Shown piece by piece: positions 58,501-64,000 of a stretch of DNA of 64,000 bases. Position numbers and translations under genes: made by a program. Within the stretch, counting starts at the first letter, position 1, and the number at the start of each line of letters is the position of its first letter. Source of the stretch: Cyrtodaria siliqua (lineage: Eukaryota > Mollusca > Bivalvia > Adapedonta > Hiatellidae); the NCBI GenBank assembly GCA_037043455.1, contig JAWPHD010001830.1, positions 228,382 to 292,381 of the forward strand. The letters are read 5' to 3'. The notes under the pieces were generated by a model. The model saw only the letters and a list, made by a program, of their open reading frames with translations, was not told the DNA's origin and made no database searches.

Positions 58501-60144
58501 TACAAAGCTGACAAAAAGTGTTCGCGTGTCAAAGCTATTTTGAATATTTGTAAAACAAGTTTACAGCATTAGCAAGTATTTTGTTGTATAATTCATAATG
58601 ACAGATTGAAATGCATGCCAGCGTCGGATTTGGTCTAACACTTGACTAGAAGTAAACGTGTAAGTAGCTATAGGCTAATTTTTTCCCCCAAACGTACATA
58701 CAACATATATTTACTGATATGTTAGTCTAGTAACCTATATTACATGCATTACAATACTTTCTTTAAGCGTTTATGCCCTTATAGAGAATAACTTACCACC
58801 TCTAAAATTTTCTGTACGGTTAAACGATGGCGACGATAGCAAATCAAACTGAGACAATGTCATGTCGGACGCTATTTCTACCGATTTTCCGCTGCCAAAA
58901 CGCCATTCATAAACTACTTCTTCCAGCGAGTAGGCAACTATTATAGGAAATCAAATGAAAAATACATAAAAGATCATATTCAATGAAAAAGGCTATATGT
59001 AATGATCATCCAGTACCAGTTCCCCATTCATAAACATCGTCTAGGCGGCAGACAACTATATTAGACAAAATATAATGCCAAATCTATATAAGGCGCACGT
59101 CAGAGACTAGTTTTACAGACCTCCCGGTGCAAATTTACAAAATTCATCGTACACTGTATAGGAAATTAAATGGTGTCTAACATGACAATGATATTTGCAT
59201 TCATTCTGACTTCATTATTGTATAAAGTTTTGTTCAATTATCTCTATCCGTCCAAAGAAGATTAAAGACATGTATTGCATGCATTTGCATATAAGTACCA
59301 TAACTTTTGACTCTTGATTTTGCTATGCGAGTCTTATCAAACTCTTTTTTTCGCAGTGTTGGGAAATTATACCAAGTTGAATCATTTCCAATCCATTCTC
59401 AAGGTACAGAGTGGATTAATGACAATTGCACCAACATATGACAATACTCTTGACGGTACGGACCCGACTTGTAAGTACGCAGCAGCATACACATATGAAG
59501 CAAATGGTCCTATAAACAAGAAACAATGGCACCGAATACAGTGGGATTACTTACAGCTGCCGACGTGTAAAGGACAACTCTGGGAATCCAGTGGGTATTT
59601 TTCCAGATGCATTCTGCAAGTAGCTTTGATGGTTAATCTACAAAATACAAGAATAAAGTAAGCATAGGCATAGCATTACACACCGAGAATTCCGAGCATG
59701 TTATACTGACATAGCAATAGTAATATAATAGAATATACCAAATATTGTTAAAATCGACCTTATGTTATTACCCACTTTTGTTTAGAATATGAATAAAAAA
59801 AAATATTGGCTGATTTCAAGATAATATAATGTAGATTCTTATAAAAAGAACAGCTAATAAACACAAGCAATACATTAACATGACTTCCGTCCACGAATAT
59901 AAATAAAAACACAACTTGTTTACCTTTGAGAATACAATACCGTTCCATTTGCATTTATTCGAAATAATTTATTCGGCGTCGGTACCATGTGTACATATGA
60001 TTTTCCACCATTTAAAAATATGGTATCAGGGTACCAGAGACGCTCTAAGACCTTAATGTTCAGCGATATGTTTGGCGTTGTGACATTCAGGGCAAGCCTT
60101 TTGTCGACCCAGGTTTGTCGAAAATAGCAATCCATTGAGTAGTC
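33500..60144 (-). CDS. Anionic-type Cys-loop receptor subunit (GABA-A/glycine-like), partial, Cys-loop exon not found
   Basis: Exons on the - strand are 60144-59924 (221 bp), 58937-58797 (141), 58386-58234 (153), 56835-56603 (233) and 33814-33500 (315, stop TGA). The product would be a pentameric ligand-gated ion channel subunit in the plasma membrane. Exons before 60144 (signal peptide, start of the ligand-binding domain) lie outside the window or are unrecognised. An 83-bp exon with the two Cys-loop cysteines is expected between 59924 and 58937 but I do not see it. Joining its neighbours directly breaks the frame. The intron 56602-33815 is 22.8 kb and full of transposons. Either the gene is damaged, the exon is highly diverged, or the assembly lost it. 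Confidence 0.82.
34165..34211. repeat. Left remnant of the 38.8-kb satellite-like repeat
   Basis: AAACATATATTTTAAATG, then ATTCATTATTTTATTTACCC, matches the unit repeated at 38770-39640. The TTAA transposon therefore inserted into this repeat. Confidence 0.65.
34509..34649 (+). CDS. Small acidic ORF inside the TTAA transposon
   Basis: 46 aa from ATG: MSEEMPVIKRLHHVQPLGLE followed by an Asp/Glu/Ser-rich stretch (SEDENTSDSSTDDE) and a stop. It lies about 80 bp after the TGACGTCA subterminal motif. It may be the first exon or the truncated start of a transposon protein. I recall faint likeness to N-termini of mollusc P2X7-like cytoplasmic-domain proteins, but this is not firm. Confidence 0.35.
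   Translation: MSEEMPVIKRLHHVQPLGLEPEFVSEDENTSDSSTDDEVVRGSGAK
35440..37515 (-). mobile_element. CR1/Jockey-like LINE, 5' truncated
   Basis: It contains an almost complete RT and C-terminal region of ORF2 and a short 3' UTR. Its 5' end, at about 37512, is inside the RT domain (block NPNKSVGEDKISHKV). It is truncated in the way typical of LINE insertion. Confidence 0.85.
35674..37505 (-). CDS. LINE ORF2: reverse transcriptase and C-terminal zinc motif (5' truncated)
   Basis: Open from 37380 to the stop at 35674 (568 codons), and readable in the same frame upstream to about 37505. Blocks in order are SSNYRPIALLSCVGKLMERV, FCDVSKAFDRVW (first catalytic Asp), AGVPQGSVLGPLFFLIFIND, IFADDTSLAF (catalytic FADD), KHLGLTLSSDGKW, and a Cys/His motif CENCDHEREDAEHYFMQC. 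It is a relatively young copy with no stop in the RT. It lacks the endonuclease and any ORF1. Confidence 0.9.
38046..38506 (-). pseudogene. Broken THAP-domain protein of the TTAA transposon
   Basis: Two overlapping frames together give a THAP domain. 38506-38294 supplies MPCVVAGWKRLHKEG, then LSFFRFPNRDND. 38387-38046 supplies RKWEPTKDARVCSKHFE and STAVPTIFDY. The frameshift lies near 38360. The zinc ligand pattern C..C...C..H is incomplete, because the second Cys position reads Trp. THAP domains bind DNA, often transposon ends. Confidence 0.7.
38770..39640. repeat. Long tandem repeat, unit about 360 bp, 2.5 copies
   Basis: The blocks AAATAATAAATAAAT, AGGGATA, AAAACTGCTAATTTCTGGAA and CTTACCATATTAGGT recur in order at 38770, 39120 and 39490. 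A further partial unit is left of the TTAA transposon at 34165-34211. Confidence 0.75.
39720..41180. repeat. Degenerate tandem repeat, unit about 80-110 bp, about 15 copies
   Basis: Each unit has the order CTTGAAGCC, then CTCTATGTTCTGTACAATA, GTGGGT, ACATGTAACATGACAGGTAT, and GGCCTGTATCTGTATGAGTG. Units are diverged with indels. Long ORFs on both strands follow from the repeat and show no conserved protein. Confidence 0.85.
41190..42120. repeat. Diverged tandem repeat block
   Basis: The core GAGGAGCTTAAATCTAATCC, then AAAAACAAAATAAAAC, then GTGTAAATG occurs near 41245, 41810 and 41975, with intervening T-rich and G-rich DNA. Confidence 0.6.
42690..43912 (-). mobile_element. Older CR1/L2-like LINE, 3' half
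   Basis: The - strand continues the RT interrupted at 52524. It reads PLLFLLFENDLA, then NADDTVTYDV (degenerate catalytic block), IKLSLKYNNVELQL, and near the end ITPRPNKELFKGSMSYSGRI. It ends in an ATTC microsatellite at about 42676-42705 next to AATAAA. It is broken by many stops. Confidence 0.75.
43784..44002 (-). pseudogene. Older LINE RT catalytic-block remnant
   Basis: FENDLAICLDGTVSNTDINA followed by DDTVTYDVNTSKAV is the RT block around the catalytic DD. Only 43784-43912 belongs to this element; the rest of the frame lies in the inserted LINE's 5' end. Confidence 0.65.
43899..43912. repeat. Left target-site duplication of the L1-like LINE
   Basis: AAGAATAGGAGTGG here is repeated exactly at 52511-52524, right after the poly(A) tail (two A's are ambiguous with the tail). 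Confidence 0.88.
44241..45305 (+). CDS. LINE ORF1 protein
   Basis: 354 aa from the ATG at 44241 (the frame is open from 44205, but upstream has no ATG). The N-terminus is Ser/Thr-rich, then basic (PKGQKKKKSK). A long charged coiled coil occupies roughly residues 120-215 (VEQLKVNIQEKENEHENY region). Then come EQYSRKNNIRITMLPDDEQ and ISHRLGRFQTGRNRRVIVKF, an RRM-like L1 ORF1 core. It ends in TWLDLPWP. The protein would bind the element RNA as a trimer, by analogy with L1 ORF1p. Confidence 0.85.
   Translation: MTDKRKHNELSSISSLDTSHDTSHDACSTLNTTAEVPHINIKENTLKPKVPKGQKKKKSKMETKIGELQLDMSKIDKTNTNTVESTKTKTKDDVFNTDEGIERNLQEINKKLNNVLSKDDTSFLKGIIKETILELKESLLATVVKRIEIVEGELHNKILENTELKKEVEQLKVNIQEKENEHENYKANIESEQKRIDEIINEHEQYSRKNNIRITMLPDDEQNEQSMQTTRKVLNMLNRKLNMNLTPNEIDISHRLGRFQTGRNRRVIVKFVHREVKQSVMANRKLLKGSGMSIFEDLTKLNNEVLASTRKKLKDEVDQSWFANGKIFVKWRSTAKIERIEFKDFHTWLDLPWP
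45306..48499 (+). other. Long inter-ORF spacer of the L1-like LINE
   Basis: No ORF similarity is seen. It holds GT-rich runs (46220-46310, 47385-47425), a TA run (about 47450-47464), a diverged duplication (46617-46760 with 46780-46900, both with TTTCGGTAAGATA), and a strong pyrimidine tract at 48085-48126. It could be an inserted foreign segment or a genuine long spacer. Confidence 0.6.
48500..52252 (+). CDS. LINE ORF2: APE endonuclease and reverse transcriptase, one in-frame stop
   Basis: 1250 codons in a single frame, broken only by TAA at 49469-49471 (a GAA-like codon is expected, DKLE*ELSS). Endonuclease blocks are KICTFNVKGLGDY, CFLQEIHCEE, LIIGGDFNTVID, RLDYFLVSS and LRSDHSLVYF. RT blocks are NNKSPGSDGITTEFY, LTNWRPISLLNVDYKIATK, TGFLKGRYIGENIRT, FFADFEKAFDSVDHE, RQGCPLSPYLFIIAIEIL and NTAFADDATFIL. 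The C-terminal Cys/His motif is CDFCNMHVETIEHLFWEC. This enzyme nicks target DNA and reverse-transcribes the LINE RNA. Only the single stop prevents a full product. Confidence 0.9.
52273..52302 (+). repeat. CT microsatellite in LINE 3' UTR
   Basis: About 15 CT units, 20 bp after the ORF2 stop. Confidence 0.9.
52511..52524. repeat. Right target-site duplication of the L1-like LINE
   Basis: Exact copy of 43899-43912, directly after the A tail at 52480-52512. Confidence 0.88.
53382..53585 (-). pseudogene. Older LINE linker between endonuclease and RT
   Basis: VHQPDWLNSDILDAIKERDK, then YRILRNKVCNLIKKSKKSSY. This is the conserved basic linker (W...I...RD....A....) of CR1/L2/Jockey ORF2. Confidence 0.7.
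53766..54299 (-). pseudogene. Older LINE endonuclease remnant
   Basis: The open frame has MLGISETKFTSDH, GGGCLIAYVKNGINC, IEIIWIEIKPNESKTFLIGS, LGDINRDKLNP and LIDHVYTNF. These are typical blocks of the APE-type endonuclease of CR1/L2 LINEs. The conserved GDFN reads GDIN. The frame is lost at its C-terminal end. Confidence 0.75.
54322..54435 (-). repeat. Two-hairpin dispersed element, copy 5 (truncated)
   Basis: On the - strand CAGTCTC with GAGACTG (54363-54341), loop GGTTTGATT, then GGGCGGTAGTTAAC. The upstream blocks GGACCTTTGGAAACGGCC and GAGCACGACACATACGAAAT are shared with copy 2. The second half of stem 2 is cut off by the LINE. Confidence 0.72.
54560..54860 (-). pseudogene. Zinc-knuckle ORF remnant (probable LINE ORF1)
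   Basis: The - strand frame reads ETNHNTDDCRHRQPVKC, then CACGLIDHKQDVCWYF, one stop, GHGNDANYYRHADNYVSVLN and CDVSICTCDHEN. The pattern C-x2-C-x4-H-x4-C is a retroelement zinc knuckle. It could be ORF1 of the older LINE at 52513, separated by the hairpin repeat. Confidence 0.5.
55741..56264. mobile_element. TTAA MITE with very long terminal inverted repeats
   Basis: The ends AGGGGTTGATGCACTATTTT and its reverse complement are flanked by TTAA at 55737-55740 and 56265-56268. The arms stay complementary for about 230-240 bp each, so the whole 524 bp can fold into one hairpin. A TGACGTCAT motif sits in each arm. No ORF. It lies 339 bp from the receptor exon at 56603. Confidence 0.9.
56603..56835 (-). 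CDS. Receptor exon: TM2-TM3 and start of intracellular loop
   Basis: The acceptor is TTTTTTTTAG. It encodes TLTVLTMTFIGLDNRNDLPR (TM2), then VSYSTALDVYVAICFVFVLA (TM3), and an acidic loop (KVEFDETMESG). The donor GGG/GTAAAC leaves phase 0, which fits the exon starting at 33814. Without splicing, the frame would stop at 56579. Confidence 0.88.
56838..56937. repeat. Compound AAT/CAA/CAG microsatellite at receptor splice acceptor
   Basis: Runs of AAT, CAA and CAG trinucleotides lie directly upstream (on the - strand) of the acceptor of the TM2-TM3 exon, forming its polypyrimidine tract. The open frames across it on both strands come from the repeat. Confidence 0.85.
57020..57145. repeat. Short tandem repeat
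   Basis: Three units of TACTATATATAATATATCGA, each followed by a short AT-rich linker, in the receptor intron. Confidence 0.75.
57955..58215. repeat. 41-bp tandem repeat, about six units
   Basis: The unit AGTATTCTTGAAAGTAATAT, then ATCATAACGATAATTCTAGTA. The last units are diverged and run up to about 20 bp from the donor of the TM1 exon. A single related unit occurs at 56940-56960. Confidence 0.85.
58234..58386 (-). CDS. Receptor exon: TM1 and start of TM2
   Basis: The acceptor is TTATTATTTCAG and the donor CTTG/GTAATA. It encodes VQFYLRRHMGFFLINVYVPC, then LSWVSFWINREATADRINLG. At 153 bp it has the classical size. The selectivity-filter residues at -2', -1' and 0' are A, D, R, where anionic channels usually have P/A-A-R. 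Confidence 0.9.
58797..58937 (-). CDS. Receptor exon: loop C side of the binding domain
   Basis: The acceptor is TTCCTATAATAG and the donor GGTG/GTAAGT. It encodes AYSLEEVVYEWRFGSGKSVE and MTLSQFDLLSS. This matches the GABA-A block Y-AY...EV.Y.W....LSQFDL. It needs one preceding nucleotide, which the 221-bp exon cannot supply directly. Confidence 0.85.
59008..59055 (-). pseudogene. Truncated duplicate of receptor exon 58937-58797
   Basis: On the - strand, an acceptor-like TAATATAG leads into a frame that reads VCRLDDVYEWGTGTG, against AYSLEEVVYEWRFGSG in the real exon. One codon is lost but the frame is kept. It ends after about 48 nt, so it is a partial tandem exon copy. Confidence 0.55.
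59357..59655 (+). CDS. Candidate + strand exon, unassigned (weak alpha-carbonic-anhydrase resemblance)
   Basis: A strong acceptor (CTCTTTTTTTCGCAG) and donor (AAA/GTAAGC) bound an open frame of about 99 codons. It contains CKYAAAYTYEANGPINKKQW, then WDYLQLPTCKGQLWES. The pattern Y.Y...NGP..W...C.G.. recalls the start of alpha-carbonic anhydrases, but the expected QSPI block is not clean. It lies antisense within the receptor gap where the Cys-loop exon should be. No partner exon is found. Confidence 0.3.
59924..60144 (-). CDS. Receptor exon: ligand-binding beta-strands before the Cys-loop
   Basis: The acceptor is TTTATATATGTAG and the donor CAAAG/GTAAAC. It encodes DYSMDCYFRQTWVDKRL, then LERLWYPDTIFLNGGKSYVH and FRINANGTVLYSQR. 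These are the classic FRQ-W-D-RL and WxPDTFFxN blocks. At 221 bp it equals the vertebrate GABA-A exon 4 length. It ends in phase 2. Confidence 0.9.
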
Positions 60145-60374
60145 CTACATATATAAACGAAATTCGAGTTAAAACAATGTATCAAAGCAAAACTAAAATT
60201 GTTATTAAAAACACAATGCACAATGATCAGTATCATGCACAGAGTTAAGTAAAAAACTATATTATTATCCATTGTTTTAATAAAATGTATGATTGGTGTG
60301 GAAACATGTGTGCATAATCTGAATAAGAACCTATATGATCTGGCTTCTCGTGGTGGCATATTTACCCTGACATA

Positions 60375-61005
60375 TCAAAAATAAGTCCTACAGAAATCAC
60401 AGCATTCAAACGCAATGGCACCGTAGGTCAGCACTGTACCACAATGGCACCGTAGGTCAGCACTGCACCACAATGGCACCGTAGGTCAGCACTGCACCAC
60501 AATGGCACCGTAGGTCAGCACTGCACCACAATGACACCGTAGGTCAGCACTGCACCACAATGGCACCGTAGGTCAGTACTGCACCACAATGGCACCGTAG
60601 GTCAGTACTGCACCACAATGGCACTGTAGGTAAGCATTTCACCATAATGGCACCGTAGTAAGCACTGCACCACAATGGCACCATAGGTCAGTAATGCACC
60701 ATAATTGCACCGTAGGTAAGCACTGCACCACAATTACACCGTAGGTCAGCACTGCACCACAATGGCACCGTCAGCACTGCATCACAAGGCACCATAGAAT
60801 ACTGCACCATAATGGCACCGTAGGTAAGCACAGCACCACAATGGCACCGTAGGTCAGCACTGCACCACAATGGCACCGTAGGTCAGCACTGCACCACAAT
60901 GGCACCATAGGTCAGTACTGCACCACAATGGCACCGTAGGTAAGCACTGGACCACAATGGCGCCGTAGGTCAGCACTGCATCACAAACAAAAAGCAACTT
61001 TCGAT
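60375..61005. repeat. 29-bp minisatellite, about 21 units
   Basis: Unit GGCACCGTAGGTCAGCACTG plus CACCACAAT. Units vary by point changes and short deletions. The first unit and its left flank resemble the single unit at about 21660-21705. It lies in the receptor 5' intron or upstream region. Confidence 0.92.
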
Positions 61006-61008
61006 ACA

Positions 61009-61335
61009 GGATAATACACAACACAAACAGTGGTGAAGACAGGGTTACCGACTTTAAACGGTCAGTAGGCAATATGGCAATAACTATACAGGATAATACA
61101 CAACACAAACAGTGGTGAAGACAGGTTTGCCGACTTGGAACGGTCAGTAGGCAATATGGCAATAACTATACAGGATAATACACAACTCAATCAGTGATAA
61201 AGACAAGGTGGCCGACTTGGAACGGTCAGTAGGCAATATAGCAATAACTATACAGGATAATACACAACACAAACAGTGGTGAAGACAGGTTTGCCAACTT
61301 GGAACGGTCGGTAGGCAATATGGTCCGCTGGTAAG
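61009..61335 (-). repeat. 82-bp tandem repeat built from Penelope-like tail, four units
   Basis: Each unit contains GGATAATACACAACACAAAC, AGTGGTGAAGACAGG, GCCGACTTGGAACGGTCAGT and AGGCAATATGG. These correspond to the GACAATAGGGCTACCGCCTTGGAACGG region of the Penelope-like tail seen at 23705-23745. Confidence 0.8.
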
Positions 61336-61339
61336 CTTA

Positions 61340-62700
61340 ACTCGATTTTAATAGTACACAACCGCGCTATTATCCTGTCTTCAGTGCGCAAGAGAGTGTG
61401 AATAAAAGTGCATCAAGGCACACGAGTCTATAGGCAACTAATCTATACCCGTTTACACACCATTTTCAATTTAAAAACATTGGAGATAAAGAGATACTTA
61501 ATGCAAATATACTCACGGTCAAGGAAAACGCACACCAAAACAAATATTTTAAAAGTTAGAATGTTTGGACAAAATATGGTATAATCCATGTAACGAGTAA
61601 ACATTTAAATTATGTTTATGTGCATATCTGGATTTAGTGCACTCAACATTGGTGTTATGAAATGCACGTGCATGTCCGGGTCCGGGTTTCTTCAGTTACA
61701 ACGAATTAAAAAGTCATTTTTTTTAATTAATTCATGGCATAATACTGTCTGACGTCAAATAATAAAAAGGTCAGTGAAACCAATTGAAATTTATTCCGAG
61801 ACATATTAATGCAGCTTGAAATTTAGTGGAACAGTTTTCTTTTTATAATTAGCCATATTAAACAATTTTAAATAACAATTTAAATATTTGCATAACTGCT
61901 TGTCATAAAAGCCTACCAATACACAACTAAGACGAGTTAGGTATCATGATTCAATACTTAAAAAATAAAAATATAGGTTCAACAGTTTTATTCCAAATGA
62001 TTTGCGAATAATCCTAGAGCATAACCATATAGATTTAATGATGCGTTTTCATTGACCGTCAGTATATATATGGGTAATTTTCGTTGGCGCAAATGTTACA
62101 GGTAGTACAAGCCGAGCGTTCCAATCCAGCCCAGAGATCGAATCCAGTGTCCCTGACTGCCTCTAGTGCCATGTGTTTAATTGCTGACACATTGCTCAAT
62201 TGGCAAAAACGTATAAGTGTACTCGCCAAACCAAGACAGCACTCAGATGCAATTATCTTTAACACTGATATCATCTTGTAAAACATTCTGAAAACACTAT
62301 TATTACATTATATGAATATACAATCCCCCTAGTTTTCTTGTACTCACCAATCTCTTATATTTTCGTATTGCCTACCATCACTTACTCTCCATATGAACCG
62401 TGTGAAGAAATTAAAAGCAACGTCTAGATCCATTAAGCTAATGAATACGGCTCAGGGAATTACAGGTTCAAAACATCATGGATGTCCAAATCGACTGAAT
62501 ACCAAATGTATTATAATGGATAACACAACAAAAGTTATATAGACCGACTGCATACGTTAGTTTGTCATGAGAACGAAATAGACGCGTATGATGGAGTATA
62601 CAATGATTAAACCCGTAAGGAACTTATACATTTTATGTTGTATGGCAATCTGTGGCAAGAATAACTATACATGTAGTTCAATGGAATGTTTCGGTCAAAC
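61340..62700. other. Unassigned DNA
   Basis: Upstream receptor exons (signal peptide, first binding-domain strands) would be expected on the - strand here or beyond, but none is recognised. ORFs at 62059-62286 (-) and 62084-62281 (+) mirror each other and have no known motif. Confidence 0.4.
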
Positions 62701-62712
62701 GTGTTAGGTATT

Positions 62713-63298
62713 ATGGTTTGTGGCGCTTGTTTGAGCCAACGGGTTTGCAGCAATAACATGAGTAATTTTAAAAATACCTACATAAATTATATATCGGTGG
62801 ACTTGGCATATTTAATGGTAAATAAAAATACCTTAGTTTTGAAATTCGGTTAAGAAATAAATATTTCTATGATAGCCAAAATGCTTTTTGATGTGGCTTT
62901 TTCCATGTAAACTCCTTGTTTCGGGCACAGCGGAACATTAACAAATCTCAAACAACTACAGTTAGCCTCATTAGTTTGCTATAAAACTTTCAAGATGTCT
63001 TAAATTTACGTTTGTCCACCATATTAAAACCATTTTCGGATACAAATTCTAAAAAAAATTATTTTTCTAATTTTTGATGTAGCAGAATTTTGTATTGAAA
63101 ATAAATGCCCTATCAAAACCAACTTTCGCGCATGCATTTTTTTATTTCTCAACCGATTTTGAAAAGTATGTTATTTTTATATATCGATAACATTTTCAGT
63201 TTAACTGATATACATGTACAGTTTATTTAGTTAAAAGTTGAATTTTGTCTGAAAAGTCCGAAAAACTGTTGTCTGAAACAAGCGCTCGAACAATAGTA
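62713..63298. mobile_element. Foldback MITE, copy 1
   Basis: The left end GGCGCTTGTTTGAGCCAACG pairs with the right end CTGTCTGAAACAAGCGCTCG. Long AT-rich arms inside also pair imperfectly. No coding capacity. Confidence 0.75.
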
Positions 63299-63303
63299 AT
63301 TAT

Positions 63304-63873
63304 TGTTTGGGGCGCTTGTTTCAGCCAAAGGGTTTTTGGTATTTTAAGATAAAATTAATCTACTACCTAATTAAGTTGTATGTCAGTGAAACAGACATTT
63401 TTAGGGGTAAATAAAAAATACTTTACTTTTCAAAATCGGTTGAGAAATAAAAATGTTATGTGCGAAAGTTGTATTTGATGGGTCACTTTCAATGCAAAAT
63501 ACTGCTGCATGAAAATTTTGAAAAAATGTTGTTTTTTTAAGAGTTTTTATCCAAAAGGGTTTTAAATTGTTGGATATTAGTAAATTAAGGCACCCTGAAA
63601 GTTTAATAGCAACATATGAAGGCTAACTGAAGTTATTTGAAATTTCTTAATTTTCTGCTGTTCCACCAACAAGAAATTTACATAGGAAAAGCTCCATCAA
63701 AAAAATATTTTGGCTGTAAAATATTTATTTCCTAACCGATTTTCAAATTACAGTAGTTTATTTACCACTAAAAATGCCAGTTCTAATGATATATAACTGT
63801 TGTGCGTATTATTTAAATTGCTCAAGTTACTGCAGAAAAAACTTTGGCTGAAACAAGCGCCCCAAACAATAAA
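63304..63873. mobile_element. Foldback MITE, copy 2
   Basis: The left end ATTGTTTGGGGCGCTTGTTT, then CAGCCAAAG, is repeated inverted at 63844-63873 almost perfectly. The arms contain AAATCGGTTGAGAAATAAA (left) and its complement (right). It is the same family as 62713-63298, five bases away. Confidence 0.85.
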
Positions 63874-64000
63874 TGTCCTTCTGTAATAAAGATTCTTTAG
63901 TTGTAATTGTTAAGCGTTACATTGAAACTTTTAACAATATCTTTAAAATCTGAGAAAAATAAACTGAGACACGAAGGGAAGTTTCTTTCAATATTTCACG

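Noticed and set aside
60688..61162. ORFs over the 29-bp and 82-bp repeats
   Set aside because: Repeat-driven frames (GAVLTYGAI-type periodicity) with no domain.

Overview
This window is animal nuclear DNA, most likely from a marine mollusc and probably a bivalve. It is AT-rich, with small exons split by long introns, GT-AG splice sites and very dense transposons. The Penelope-like, Ty3/Gypsy and LINE sequences resemble families I know from bivalve genomes. No prokaryotic operon, CRISPR array or rRNA is present. Species is not determined.

Two host genes dominate. On the + strand, 2938-14637 holds the last five exons (605 codons) of a DUR3-like urea/polyol:Na+ or H+ symporter (SSS family). Its N-terminal exons are not in the window. 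Two decayed relatives lie downstream: a fragment of the last exon at 15905-16330, and a broken copy at 27974-31960 that keeps two N-terminal exons and pieces of the last one. On the - strand, 60144-33500 holds the 3' part of an anionic-type (GABA-A/glycine-like) Cys-loop receptor. Its exon sizes (221, [83 missing], 141, 153 bp) match the classical GABA-A gene structure, but the 83-bp exon that should carry the Cys-loop is not found. A 22.8-kb intron separates TM3 from the TM4 exon.

Most of the rest is mobile or repetitive DNA. Regions: 1-1801, internally inverted L1-like LINE. 2150-2605, 28-bp minisatellite whose unit matches a DUR3 exon/intron junction. 7181-11414, Ty3/Gypsy element with both LTRs, PBS and PPT, inserted in a tandem repeat inside a DUR3 intron. 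5.2-30.6 kb and 61 kb, about ten 3' fragments of one Penelope-like family. 32585-33125, 24-bp minisatellite. 34216-38765, a TTAA-flanked DNA transposon with a broken THAP gene, itself hit by a CR1/Jockey-like LINE. 38770-42120, three tandem-repeat blocks. 42690-54318, an old LINE split by a nearly intact L1-like LINE (43913-52510, 14-bp target duplication, one in-frame stop in ORF2). 55741-56264, a long-palindrome TTAA MITE. 60375-61330, two tandem arrays. 62713-63873, two adjacent foldback MITEs.

The most unusual signal is a dispersed repeat of about 150-200 bp, with five copies between 18.0 and 54.4 kb. It carries two consecutive stem-loops whose paired bases change together between copies, which suggests a selected or inherited RNA/DNA fold. 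The two host genes converge: DUR3 and its relics read rightward, and the receptor reads leftward to end at 33500. No joint pathway is implied; they are neighbours in a transposon-rich interval.
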